Numbered from the stretch's first letter, positions 1 through 5,744 are shown. The stretch: DNA of 5,744 bases from Dehalococcoidia bacterium (GCA_004376205.1 SOKG01000022.1:1-5744), one strand, 5' to 3'. The notes: a model not told the origin generated them from the letters alone. A program made the numbers and translations.

Positions 1-1069
1 TGTCGGGATTGAACGCTTCAGCCTTGTACCTGGGGGCCTCATGGACGGCGAAGGTATACCACATCAGACACCCGAAGCTCCTGTCCAGCAGCCTCACTCG
101 CTTCGCCAACTGCTCAGATAAATACTCCTCCCCGATGATGTCGAAGCAGAGCTGCTCCGGGGACAGGCCGCATACAGCTACAAGCTTCCTCGCCTTGATC
201 TCACTGCCATCTTTAAGTCGAATGCCGGTTGCAGCTCCGTTCTCGATGATGGCCTTCTCCACCTCGGCATGGGTAAAGAACTTGCATCCCATCTGAACTA
301 GAATCTGGTGCGCAGCGTGGGCCGCCTGATGAGTACCCCCTCTGCAAAAGCCTATCAGCGGGGCCTGTCCCAACATGCCTAACACCATGCCCCCTTGGGC
401 CGGCTCAGTGATGTCCACGGCGGCGGATATGCACCACCTCAGTATGCACGATTGCATTTCGGGGCTTTCGAAGTGCTCCAAGGCCGCTCGATAGGCGCTT
501 GCCTGAAGCAACATGCCATCGGGAGCTAGGCCCGCCTCGAGCAGCTTGGGGTAGACGGCGACCTGCCTTTCCATGTACTCCGGTTGAATCAACCATTCGG
601 ATGGAGCGAAGATACGGTCCATAGTCAACCTCTGGTATTCGTCGCTGCTGTCCAAGTCCTTGACCTTCAGCCATTTCTCAGCGTCGCGCTGCGAGAATCT
701 GGCGATCTCCTTCGCGGTGCGCTCCTGGGTTGGGTCGTGCTTGTCGCTGTATATGGCTATGGCAGTCTCCTGATCCCTGAAGACGAAACCCTCGCTGCAC
801 AGATGCTGGTCCCACTGTGCCCCGTAGTCCCAGAAGTCGGGGAAATCGCGGTAAAGTGGGGTCCAGTAGAAGGGGAGTATTATGTTGGCATGGTCATTCC
901 CACGGAAACCTGGGGCGGCAATCTCCTCGGTGCAAAGGCAGCCGCCGAGCTCGTGCCTCCTCTCGAATATGCCTACACTCATACCGCCGTACTTAGCGAG
1001 GTACATGGCGAGAAAGAGTGCTTTGTTGCCTCCTCCAACTATCACCGCATCAAACGTATCATCAGGCAT
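1..1069 (-). CDS. Phytoene-desaturase-like NAD(P)/FAD-dependent oxidoreductase, 3' end cut by window edge
   Basis: This is the N-terminal 356 residues of a COG1233-type flavoprotein (CrtI / retinol saturase-like superfamily); members usually have about 500 residues or more, so roughly a third lies beyond position 1. Seen: a beta-alpha-beta FAD-binding fold at residues 6-36 (VIVGGGNKAL, with ribose-binding Glu36 in FERR), the Gly42-Gly43 pair after it, and a second conserved block near residues 244-247 (GGTH) leading into the strand that carries the FAD-domain return (residues 264-300). The last Gly of the usual GxGxxG is Ala17. The ATG at 1069 is well fixed: an in-frame TAG lies four codons upstream and AAGGGGG sits 5 bases before the start. 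It follows the alcohol dehydrogenase by 59 bases and is probably cotranscribed. It aligns collinearly with the flavoprotein at the right end of the window (GG[ST]H and E[AP]PRY shared), so the two are diverged paralogues. Known members desaturate, saturate or isomerise isoprenoid-like substrates; the substrate here is unknown. A carotenoid role is not supported by the neighbours. Confidence 0.9.
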   Translation of the reverse strand, partial: MPDDTFDAVIVGGGNKALFLAMYLAKYGGMSVGIFERRHELGGCLCTEEIAAPGFRGNDHANIILPFYWTPLYRDFPDFWDYGAQWDQHLCSEGFVFRDQETAIAIYSDKHDPTQERTAKEIARFSQRDAEKWLKVKDLDSSDEYQRLTMDRIFAPSEWLIQPEYMERQVAVYPKLLEAGLAPDGMLLQASAYRAALEHFESPEMQSCILRWCISAAVDITEPAQGGMVLGMLGQAPLIGFCRGGTHQAAHAAHQILVQMGCKFFTHAEVEKAIIENGAATGIRLKDGSEIKARKLVAVCGLSPEQLCFDIIGEEYLSEQLAKRVRLLDRSFGCLMWYTFAVHEAPRYKAEAFNPD

Positions 1070-1074
1070 GATAA

Positions 1075-1081
1075 CCCCCTT
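1075..1081 (-). promoter_or_regulatory. Ribosome binding site of the left-hand FAD oxidoreductase
   Basis: AAGGGGG on the minus strand lies 5 bases before the ATG at 1069. It is one base off the ideal AAGGAGG. Together with the in-frame TAG just upstream it fixes the start codon. Confidence 0.7.
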
Positions 1082-1128
1082 CTAGAACATTCGCTTTATC
1101 CTGCTCTCTGCATCCTGCTAGGCCGAAG

Positions 1129-2220
1129 CTAAAACCGAATTACGCTCTTTATTACATCTCCCCTTTCAAGTGCCCCAAAAGCTTCATTGATTTCGTCCAG
1201 GTTGTAGCTCTTGGTGATCAGCTTATCGATGGGTAGCTTACCATCCATATACAAATCAACATACCTTGGTACGTCCACGGACGCCTTTATGTCGCCTTGC
1301 ACGCAACCGATAATTGTCTTGCCCAGGAGAAATTCATAGGATTGGATATTAAGCGTGGTACCGAGAGGCGCCATCCCGACTACGATAAACTTTCCGCCGC
1401 CGTGAATCGAGCCGAAGGCCTGGGCCATAACATCCACATTTCCAATGCACTCAAGAGCATAATCTGCCCCTCCGCCGGTTAGCTCCAAGACCTTCGCCAT
1501 TGGGTCCTCCTGAGATGCATTGATCACATAGTCGGCCCCAAGCTCTTTGGCCTTTTCCAGTTTTCGATCCAAGGTATCAACGGCGATGAGCACGCCCGCT
1601 CCAGCCAGCCTGGCCCCCATGACAGCGCTCAGCCCCACGCCGCCGCAGCCGTAGATTACCACACTTTCGCCAGGCCTTACCCCTGCTGTATTGATGGCAG
1701 CGCCGATGCCGCTGCTGACGCCGCATCCCAGGAGGCATATCACTTCAAAGGGGGCATCATCCCGGATCTTCACCGCTGAGCGCTCATGCACCACAGCGTA
1801 CTCAGCGTAGCAGGCAAGGCCGAAGAGGTGGTGCAGTTCTTGATCGCCTTTGCGCAGACGTTTTCCTCCACCGGGCAGGGTCGCCATCGACATAATAGGC
1901 AGGTTTTCTACACACCTGGTGGGCCGACCCTCAACGCAGAAACGGCATTTGCCGCAAGAGAACGACACCATGAAGATCACATGGTCACCGGGCTGGAGTG
2001 TGGTTACGCCAGGACCCACCTTCTCCACAATGCCAGCCCCCTCGTGTCCCATTACCACGGGCATGGGCTGAGGCATCTCGCCTTTGATGAAGTGAAGGTC
2101 ACTGTGACATACGCCTGTGGCCACAAGCTTTACCAGCACTTCGTTGGCCTGAGGCTCATCGAGGGTGACCTCTTCCACTTTCAGCGGCGTGTTGGGCTCA
2201 TAACATATGGCTGCCTTCAT
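1129..2220 (-). CDS. Zinc-dependent medium-chain alcohol dehydrogenase
   Basis: A complete 363-residue MDR-superfamily enzyme of the class I/III alcohol dehydrogenase type, predicted to oxidise an alcohol to an aldehyde or ketone (or the reverse) with NAD(H) in the cytoplasm. Seen: catalytic zinc ligands Cys38 (VCHSD), His59-Glu60 (GHEGAG) and Cys166 (LLGCGVSSG); structural zinc ligands Cys89, Cys92, Cys95 and Cys103 (CxxCxxCx7C); Rossmann motif GCGGVG at 191-196; and Asp215 at the end of the second beta strand, which favours NAD over NADP. Length matches the family (about 350-375). The ATG at 2220 has AAGGAGG 9 bases upstream. The gene begins 28 bases after the second CoA-transferase, so they are probably cotranscribed. 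No aldehyde dehydrogenase is present in the window, so its product may be a ketone, or the aldehyde may be handled elsewhere. The class is secure; the substrate (aliphatic, benzylic or alicyclic alcohol) is not. Confidence 0.95.
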   Translation of the reverse strand: MKAAICYEPNTPLKVEEVTLDEPQANEVLVKLVATGVCHSDLHFIKGEMPQPMPVVMGHEGAGIVEKVGPGVTTLQPGDHVIFMVSFSCGKCRFCVEGRPTRCVENLPIMSMATLPGGGKRLRKGDQELHHLFGLACYAEYAVVHERSAVKIRDDAPFEVICLLGCGVSSGIGAAINTAGVRPGESVVIYGCGGVGLSAVMGARLAGAGVLIAVDTLDRKLEKAKELGADYVINASQEDPMAKVLELTGGGADYALECIGNVDVMAQAFGSIHGGGKFIVVGMAPLGTTLNIQSYEFLLGKTIIGCVQGDIKASVDVPRYVDLYMDGKLPIDKLITKSYNLDEINEAFGALERGDVIKSVIRF

Positions 2221-2229
2221 TGTTCCTAC

Positions 2230-2236
2230 CCTCCTT
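2230..2236 (-). promoter_or_regulatory. Ribosome binding site of the alcohol dehydrogenase
   Basis: AAGGAGG, a perfect anti-Shine-Dalgarno complement, lies on the minus strand 9 bases before the ATG at 2220, inside the 28-base spacer after the second CoA-transferase. Confidence 0.8.
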
Positions 2237-2248
2237 CAATGATCCGGT

Positions 2249-3484
2249 TCAACCGAACATACTCCCACCAGCCCCCTTGGCGCTTTCAGGATTGTGCAGG
2301 ACGTCTTCATCTATCAGTCGCTTTATCTCGTCTTCCGACATACCCAGCAAGTCGCGGCATATCTCCTCGGTATGCTGGCCCAGCAGAGGAGCCGGCGTGC
2401 TCTGTAGAGGTGGACACCCGGATAGCCTGAAGGGCACGCCTGGATAGAGCCTTTTGCCCGCCACGGGGTGATCCAATTCTACGATTGCGCCCAGCCACTC
2501 AAGCTGCGGGTCGGCAAGGGTGTCCGTGGCTCGCTGAACGACGCCGGCTGCCACCCCGGCAGCCTGCAATACTTCCATAACTTCACGGGCTTCGAGGGTT
2601 GCGGTCCACTCTCCAATCATCCTGTCCAGCTCGTCAACGTTCTGCAAACGGCCTAGGAGGTCAGCGAATTTGGGGTCCTTGGTCCATGCAGGGTTACCGA
2701 CGGCATCACAGAAGCTACGCCACTCCTCATCGGTGAACACAGCTATGGCGCACCACTCATCTGCACCCTTGCAGGCGTAGCAGCCGTGAGGGGCGGCGTA
2801 AGGGCTTCGATTTCCCATCGGCTTGGCAACCCGCTTATTGATGGTATAGTCCAGATGGTGCTCGCCGATGAGGCTAGCAGCCACCTCGGTCTGAGCCATG
2901 TCGATGAACTGCCCCTTGCCCGTCCGATGCCTATAATCAAGGGCAGCCAGTGCAGCTATCACGACATGCTTGCTGGCCATGTGGTCGGGCAAGGGTGAGT
3001 TGGAACCCACAGGATAGGGATCATCGGGCTGAGCCCAGATGGAGAGCATCCCAGAGGCGGATGAGAGCATCGGGCCGTAGGCCTGGAAGTCACTGAAGGG
3101 CCCACCGCCGCCGAAGCCCTGGCTGCTGACATAGATAATCTCGGGGTTGAGCTTACGCGCGTTCTCATAGTCGAACCCCAGGCTTTTCATCACGCCACCG
3201 CGGAAGTTCTCCACTAGGATATCGGCTATCTTGATCAGTTTGCCAACAAGCTCTCTTCCCTTCTCGGTCTTCAGGCTTACGCTGAAGCTCCGCTTACTTC
3301 GATTCGCCTCATTGAACCCGGCAATATTATTGATATCTGGCCCGATAGTTCTCATGAAATCCAGGTTGTCCTTCGACTCTATCTTGATAACATCAGCCCC
3401 TAGCTCCCCGAGGATCTTGCAGGAGTCAGGGCCAACACCACCAGTGCCAAAGCTCAATACCCTAATATTCTCCAGAGGCAGCAC
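2249..3484 (-). CDS. CaiB/BaiF family III CoA-transferase (CaiB-B, second of tandem pair)
   Basis: A complete 411-residue family III CoA-transferase, predicted to move CoA from an acyl-CoA donor to a free carboxylate through acyl-aspartyl intermediates. Seen: N-terminal Rossmann-like half opening with LENIRVLSFG; LGADVIKIE near residue 29; the family motif as ENFRGG at 92-97 (usual ENFRPG); predicted catalytic Asp167 in PLPDHMASKH, matching formyl-CoA transferase Asp169; the RTGKGQFID block at 187-195; a central GNRSPYAAPHG segment; and the C-terminal LDHPVAGKRLYPG and PAPLLGQH motifs. The usual GDPxR after KIE is replaced by KDNLDFMR. I chose the GTG at 3484 because AAGGAG lies 6 bases before it and the protein then starts just ahead of the conserved domain. 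The frame stays open 68 codons further up, but that stretch overlaps CaiB-A and resembles nothing in the family. A tail of about 15 residues (HNPESAKGAGGSMFG) extends past the usual end. It could also be a racemase of the same fold (alpha-methylacyl-CoA racemase type), but the transferase is more likely. Confidence 0.93.
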   Translation of the reverse strand: MLPLENIRVLSFGTGGVGPDSCKILGELGADVIKIESKDNLDFMRTIGPDINNIAGFNEANRSKRSFSVSLKTEKGRELVGKLIKIADILVENFRGGVMKSLGFDYENARKLNPEIIYVSSQGFGGGGPFSDFQAYGPMLSSASGMLSIWAQPDDPYPVGSNSPLPDHMASKHVVIAALAALDYRHRTGKGQFIDMAQTEVAASLIGEHHLDYTINKRVAKPMGNRSPYAAPHGCYACKGADEWCAIAVFTDEEWRSFCDAVGNPAWTKDPKFADLLGRLQNVDELDRMIGEWTATLEAREVMEVLQAAGVAAGVVQRATDTLADPQLEWLGAIVELDHPVAGKRLYPGVPFRLSGCPPLQSTPAPLLGQHTEEICRDLLGMSEDEIKRLIDEDVLHNPESAKGAGGSMFG

Positions 3485-3490
3485 TTCGCT

Positions 3491-3496
3491 CTCCTT
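3491..3496 (-). promoter_or_regulatory. Ribosome binding site deciding the GTG start of CaiB-B
   Basis: AAGGAG on the minus strand, 6 bases before the GTG at 3484 and directly after the CaiB-A stop codon (TAG, 3500-3498). The stop, ribosome site and start fit within 19 bases, an arrangement typical of translational coupling. It rules out the longer in-frame reading that would overlap CaiB-A. Confidence 0.8.
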
Positions 3497-3497
3497 G

Positions 3498-4733
3498 CTA
3501 CAGTACTCGGGCACCCCTGAGCGCCACCAGATTGTCCTTTGAGAAGCCCAGTTCCTGGCAATAGATTTCCCTGTTGTGTTCACCGAGGCAGGGAGCGGGG
3601 CGTTGTATGCTAGGTGGTGTCTCCGTCCACTTGTAGGGTGGCCCCGGATAATCACCCTTGCCGGCCAGGGGATGGTCAACCTCGACAAAGTATTCCCTGG
3701 CTTTAGTATGGGGACTATTATAGAAGTCCTCTATATTTAATATGGGAGCGATGGGCACACCTTCTCGTTTTCCCGCTTCGAAGAGATCCATCATGGTATA
3801 CTTCTCAGTGAATTCCAGCATGAGAGCGTACAGGTCATCGGCATTGCCGATCCGGTAAAGGAAACTCCGCCATTCTTCCGTGAGGAGCACCTCAGGGCTG
3901 CCCAGTACCCGCACTAGGGCATCCCACTGCCGGGGGGTCAGGGCTATTACCCGAATCAGACCATCTTTGCAGGGGTAGACGGGGTAGATGGAGGCCCCCA
4001 TGCGTGTCTCAGAAGTCGGCGGCGGGCTATCAGGATTGAGGGCATAGGAATAGTTTGGCACTATCCAGGGATAGAGACCCATACGCGAGGTTTCGTGTAC
4101 AGAAGCGTCAATGTACTGCCCCTGCCCTGTGGTGCTGCGCATGTAGAGGGCGGCGAGTATCCCAATGTTGGCGTGGACTGAAGCTGCGTCGTAGGCCGGC
4201 GACCCTGGCAGCAGGCAGGGTTCTTTTCCCGGGTAGCCGCTGGTGATCATCACGCCGCTCATGGCGAAATCGACGAGATTGGAGCCCTTGCGATCCTTGT
4301 AGGGGCCTGAGTGACCGAATTCTGTGATACTGGCCATGATAAGCCGGGGATTTACCTCCTTCAGCGCCGGATAGTCAAGGCCCAAGCTTGCCATATAGTC
4401 CGGCGGCGAGTTGTCCACCAGGACATCGGCCGTCTTGACCAGCTTCCTGAAGATATCGCGGCCTTCCTCAGTATCTAGGTTCAGGGTTATCCCCCGCTTG
4501 CCGGCGTTGCGGTGGAGGAAATGGAGGCTCTTCTCGGGATGAGGCACATCATCCACAAATGGAGGCATGGCTCTGCCGGGGTCACCTTCCGGCCTCTCGA
4601 TCTTGATCACATCCGCGCCTAGATCGGCGAACAACTTGGTACAGTAAGCACCCCTGCTGTCAGCGAGATCCAAGACACGGTATCCACTCAGGGCACCTTC
4701 TTGTTCTTTTGCCAAACAGTACCTCTTGTCCAC
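3498..4733 (-). CDS. CaiB/BaiF family III CoA-transferase (CaiB-A, first of tandem pair)
   Basis: A complete family III CoA-transferase of 411 residues if read from the GTG at 4733. Seen: LSGYRVLDLA at residues 15-24; LGADVIKIERPEGDPGR at 38-54, which keeps the usual GDPxR; predicted catalytic Asp182 in GSPAYDAAS, followed by GILAALYMRSTTGQGQYID at 191-209; a middle YPVYPCKDG segment; and C-terminal VDHPLAGKGDYPGPPYKW and APCLGEHN motifs. The ENFRPG motif is degenerate (DNSPPD, 107-112). An in-frame TAG stands two codons before the GTG, so no longer reading is possible. The GTG has no clear ribosome site, whereas the TTG at 4715 (residue 7) has AAGAGG 6 bases upstream and would give a 405-residue protein that keeps the whole domain; either start is possible. 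The gene ends 13 bases before its paralogue CaiB-B, which suggests coupled translation and perhaps a heteromeric enzyme, as in two-subunit family III transferases such as BbsEF. The substrate is unknown. Confidence 0.92.
   Translation of the reverse strand: MDKRYCLAKEQEGALSGYRVLDLADSRGAYCTKLFADLGADVIKIERPEGDPGRAMPPFVDDVPHPEKSLHFLHRNAGKRGITLNLDTEEGRDIFRKLVKTADVLVDNSPPDYMASLGLDYPALKEVNPRLIMASITEFGHSGPYKDRKGSNLVDFAMSGVMITSGYPGKEPCLLPGSPAYDAASVHANIGILAALYMRSTTGQGQYIDASVHETSRMGLYPWIVPNYSYALNPDSPPPTSETRMGASIYPVYPCKDGLIRVIALTPRQWDALVRVLGSPEVLLTEEWRSFLYRIGNADDLYALMLEFTEKYTMMDLFEAGKREGVPIAPILNIEDFYNSPHTKAREYFVEVDHPLAGKGDYPGPPYKWTETPPSIQRPAPCLGEHNREIYCQELGFSKDNLVALRGARVL
4722..4727 (-). promoter_or_regulatory. 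Possible ribosome binding site for an alternative TTG start of CaiB-A
   Basis: AAGAGG on the minus strand, 6 bases before the in-frame TTG at 4715. The upstream GTG at 4733 has no comparable purine run (CCTAGA precedes it). If this site is used, CaiB-A loses six N-terminal residues that lie outside the conserved domain. Confidence 0.4.
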
Positions 4734-4745
4734 TCTAGGCTATAT

Positions 4746-4763
4746 CGGTCTGAAGCATCCAGT
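4746..4763. repeat. 18-base direct repeat, copy 2 (before CaiB-A)
   Basis: CGGTCTGAAGCATCCAGT on the plus strand matches copy 1 (4794-4811) at 15 of 18 positions, and the three differences are all transitions. The copies are offset by 48 bases within the 82-base spacer upstream of CaiB-A. The role is unknown: paired regulator sites or a small old duplication are both possible. Confidence 0.6.
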
Positions 4764-4777
4764 ATAATAGTATCTCT

Positions 4778-4795
4778 CGCTGCCCTGGGCCAGCG
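4778..4795. other. GC-rich imperfect palindrome in the spacer before CaiB-A
   Basis: On the minus strand CGCTGGCCCAGGGCAGCG can fold into a seven-pair stem (CGCTG-CC with GG-CAGCG) with one bulged G and a three-base loop. It lies 40 bases after the stop of the upstream flavoprotein-gene reading direction begins its spacer region, i.e. about 20 bases past that stop. No T-run follows (AGAGATAC comes next), so it is not a standard intrinsic terminator. It may be an operator, an mRNA processing or stabilising hairpin, or chance. Confidence 0.35.
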
Positions 4796-4811
4796 GTTCG
4801 AAGTATCCAGT
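4794..4811. repeat. 18-base direct repeat, copy 1 (after the right-hand flavoprotein gene)
   Basis: CGGTTCGAAGTATCCAGT on the plus strand, the partner of 4746-4763 in the same orientation. It begins 4 bases beyond the stop codon of the right-hand flavoprotein gene and overlaps the GC-rich palindrome by two bases. Thirty bases separate the two copies. Confidence 0.6.
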
Positions 4812-4815
4812 TTGG

Positions 4816-5744
4816 TTATTGTAGGTACGTCTTGATATACTTCTCCATCTCGGGTGTTGGTTTCCACCACTTGGTAACACCCAGGTCCTCGGCCACCCTA
4901 TTCGCACCTAGATAGCCGGGCCCCCCGAGGACCAGGCCTCCTGAATGAGTAGAGGCCCCGCACACGTAGAGGCCTTCGATGGGGGTGTTCGTGCCGGAGC
5001 ACTCCTCGTTGGGCCGGAAACAGAATAGCTGTATCGGCTTGTAGTCGCCGTGCTTGATCGCGCCGCGGCGCATATTCGGGAAGCGAATCTCGATGTCCTC
5101 AGGCGTCTCATAGGTGGTCGTGATGATGTTCTCCCGCGTCATGTTCGGGGCCGCCTTCCGCCATTTGGCCAGTGCCGCCTCCTCCAGCTCCTTGCCCCGC
5201 TTCTCCCAGCCGCCCTCGATTTCATATGGAGCGTGCATCTGGAAGAACGAAATACTCTTGCCCGGCTTGTCGCTCAGGTGAGGATCGAAGAAGCTCTCAC
5301 AGGTGGTATGCCCGCCGAAGTTATCATCTACCTTGCCTGCCACCACATTATCCCAATGGGCCAGAAGCTGGTCTGTGCTCTCAATGCCGAAGACGGTCAT
5401 GAAGGACTCGTTGATCCAGGGGTCATCGCAGGCATAGCGCGGGGGCTCCTCGGAGGCAACGTGAAGCGTGTAGTAGCTCCACTTGTCGTATGTCCATCCC
5501 TCGATCAACTCCTTTAGAGTCGTCGGCAGGTTCTCCGCGCCAACCAGGTCAAGGAAGGTGGTGTGGGGGTCCAGTGTGGACATAACCACTTTGCTGCGCA
5601 GGGTACGACCCTCTGCGAGCTCAACCCCGGCAACTCGACCGTTCTCCATCAGGATGTTGCTCACGGGCGCATGTTCCAGGATCAACCCCCCGGCCCTGAC
5701 GATCTCTCGCGCCATGGCGCTGGCGAATTTGTGCGAACCACCGT
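4816..5744 (-). CDS. Phytoene-desaturase-like NAD(P)/FAD-dependent oxidoreductase, 5' end cut by window edge
   Basis: The C-terminal 308 residues of a COG1233-type flavoprotein; its FAD-binding N-terminus lies to the right of the window. The reading frame is open to the edge: the visible part begins GGSHKFASAMAREIVRAGG, the conserved segment where family members start their return to the FAD domain, so the Met at 5715 is internal and not the start. Further on come EPPRY near residue 104, RGAIKHGDY, and the family C-terminal signature PIEGLYVCGASTHSGG from residue 254, followed by GPGYLGANRVAEDLG, which closes over the FAD. The stop is TAA at 4818-4816. Known relatives act on isoprenoid-type double bonds (CrtI desaturases, CrtISO isomerases, retinol saturase), but many bacterial COG1233 proteins have unknown substrates. 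It leads the visible gene series and shares block order with the flavoprotein at the left end, so the cassette is flanked by two paralogues. The family assignment is strong; the reaction is unknown. Confidence 0.92.
   Translation of the reverse strand, partial: GGSHKFASAMAREIVRAGGLILEHAPVSNILMENGRVAGVELAEGRTLRSKVVMSTLDPHTTFLDLVGAENLPTTLKELIEGWTYDKWSYYTLHVASEEPPRYACDDPWINESFMTVFGIESTDQLLAHWDNVVAGKVDDNFGGHTTCESFFDPHLSDKPGKSISFFQMHAPYEIEGGWEKRGKELEEAALAKWRKAAPNMTRENIITTTYETPEDIEIRFPNMRRGAIKHGDYKPIQLFCFRPNEECSGTNTPIEGLYVCGASTHSGGLVLGGPGYLGANRVAEDLGVTKWWKPTPEMEKYIKTYLQ

Noticed and set aside
1098..1119. AGCAGGAT occurring twice in the 59-base spacer before the left-hand flavoprotein gene
   Set aside because: An 8-base repeat spaced by 14 bases is short enough to arise by chance and has no symmetric structure around it.
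584..1132. A 182-codon plus-strand open frame opposite the left-hand flavoprotein
   Set aside because: The minus-strand frame carries the FAD-binding motif and a good ribosome site; the plus-strand reading has no recognisable motif.
1786..2430. A 214-codon plus-strand open frame across the alcohol dehydrogenase / CaiB-B junction
   Set aside because: It lies antisense to two well-supported genes with intact family motifs, its translation resembles no family I recognise, and no ribosome site was noted. It is an ordinary shadow frame.
3485..3688. A 68-codon N-terminal extension of CaiB-B in the same frame
   Set aside because: It overlaps the C-terminal coding part of CaiB-A, matches nothing in the family, and the GTG at 3484 has AAGGAG at ideal spacing just before the conserved domain.
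2249..4733. Naming the tandem transferases caiB, frc, baiF or bbsEF
   Set aside because: The shared fold and catalytic aspartate do not define the substrate, and none of the diagnostic partner genes for those pathways is present.
4761..4766. TATACT on the minus strand as a possible -10 promoter element before CaiB-A
   Set aside because: No TTGACA-like -35 element is found at 16-18 bases upstream, so it is not supported as a promoter on its own.
4778..4795. The GC-rich hairpin read as an intrinsic terminator of the right-hand flavoprotein gene
   Set aside because: No U-tract follows the stem; the next bases are AGAGATAC. It is kept only as an unexplained palindrome.
5050..5517. A 155-codon plus-strand open frame opposite the right-hand flavoprotein
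   Set aside because: It is antisense to conserved COG1233 sequence and has low-complexity, Leu/Arg/Pro-rich content typical of shadow frames.
1..5744. A carotenoid biosynthesis cluster, suggested by the two CrtI-like proteins
   Set aside because: There is no phytoene synthase, cyclase or prenyl transferase, and the CoA-transferases and alcohol dehydrogenase fit catabolism better.

Overview
The window is a compact bacterial metabolic gene block, with moderate GC (somewhat above 50% by eye). All five protein-coding genes lie on the minus strand, so transcription runs from high to low coordinates. Intergenic gaps are short (82, 13, 28 and 59 bases) and three of the four visible starts have clear purine-rich ribosome binding sites. 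The gene content points to an environmental, probably anaerobic or facultative, bacterium with expanded acyl-CoA metabolism. Chloroflexota (Dehalococcoidia-like) or Desulfobacterota-like lineages would fit, but nothing here fixes the taxonomy.

In transcription order the layout is as follows. (1) 5744-4816 is the C-terminal 308 residues of a phytoene-desaturase-like FAD oxidoreductase (COG1233 type), whose start lies outside the window. (2) An 82-base spacer holds two 18-base near-identical direct repeats and a GC-rich imperfect palindrome. (3) 4733-3498 is a CaiB/BaiF (family III) CoA-transferase, called CaiB-A here. (4) 3484-2249 is a second, divergent CaiB/BaiF CoA-transferase, CaiB-B, which starts at a GTG 13 bases after CaiB-A. 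(5) 2220-1129 is a zinc-dependent medium-chain alcohol dehydrogenase with all zinc ligands intact. (6) 1069-1 is the N-terminal 356 residues of a second phytoene-desaturase-like FAD oxidoreductase, a diverged paralogue of the first, cut off by the left window edge.

The genes look like one polycistronic unit. A reasonable inference is a small-molecule catabolic cassette: CoA-transferases activate a carboxylate without ATP, the alcohol dehydrogenase oxidises a hydroxyl group, and the two flavoproteins (de)saturate or isomerise a hydrophobic, perhaps isoprenoid or alicyclic, substrate. The substrate cannot be read from the sequence. No RNA gene, CRISPR array, transposase, integrase or attachment site was seen. 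The points most worth a second look are the complementary loss of conserved motifs in the two tandem CoA-transferases, the paired repeats in the only sizeable spacer, and the altered dinucleotide-binding glycine motif in the second flavoprotein.
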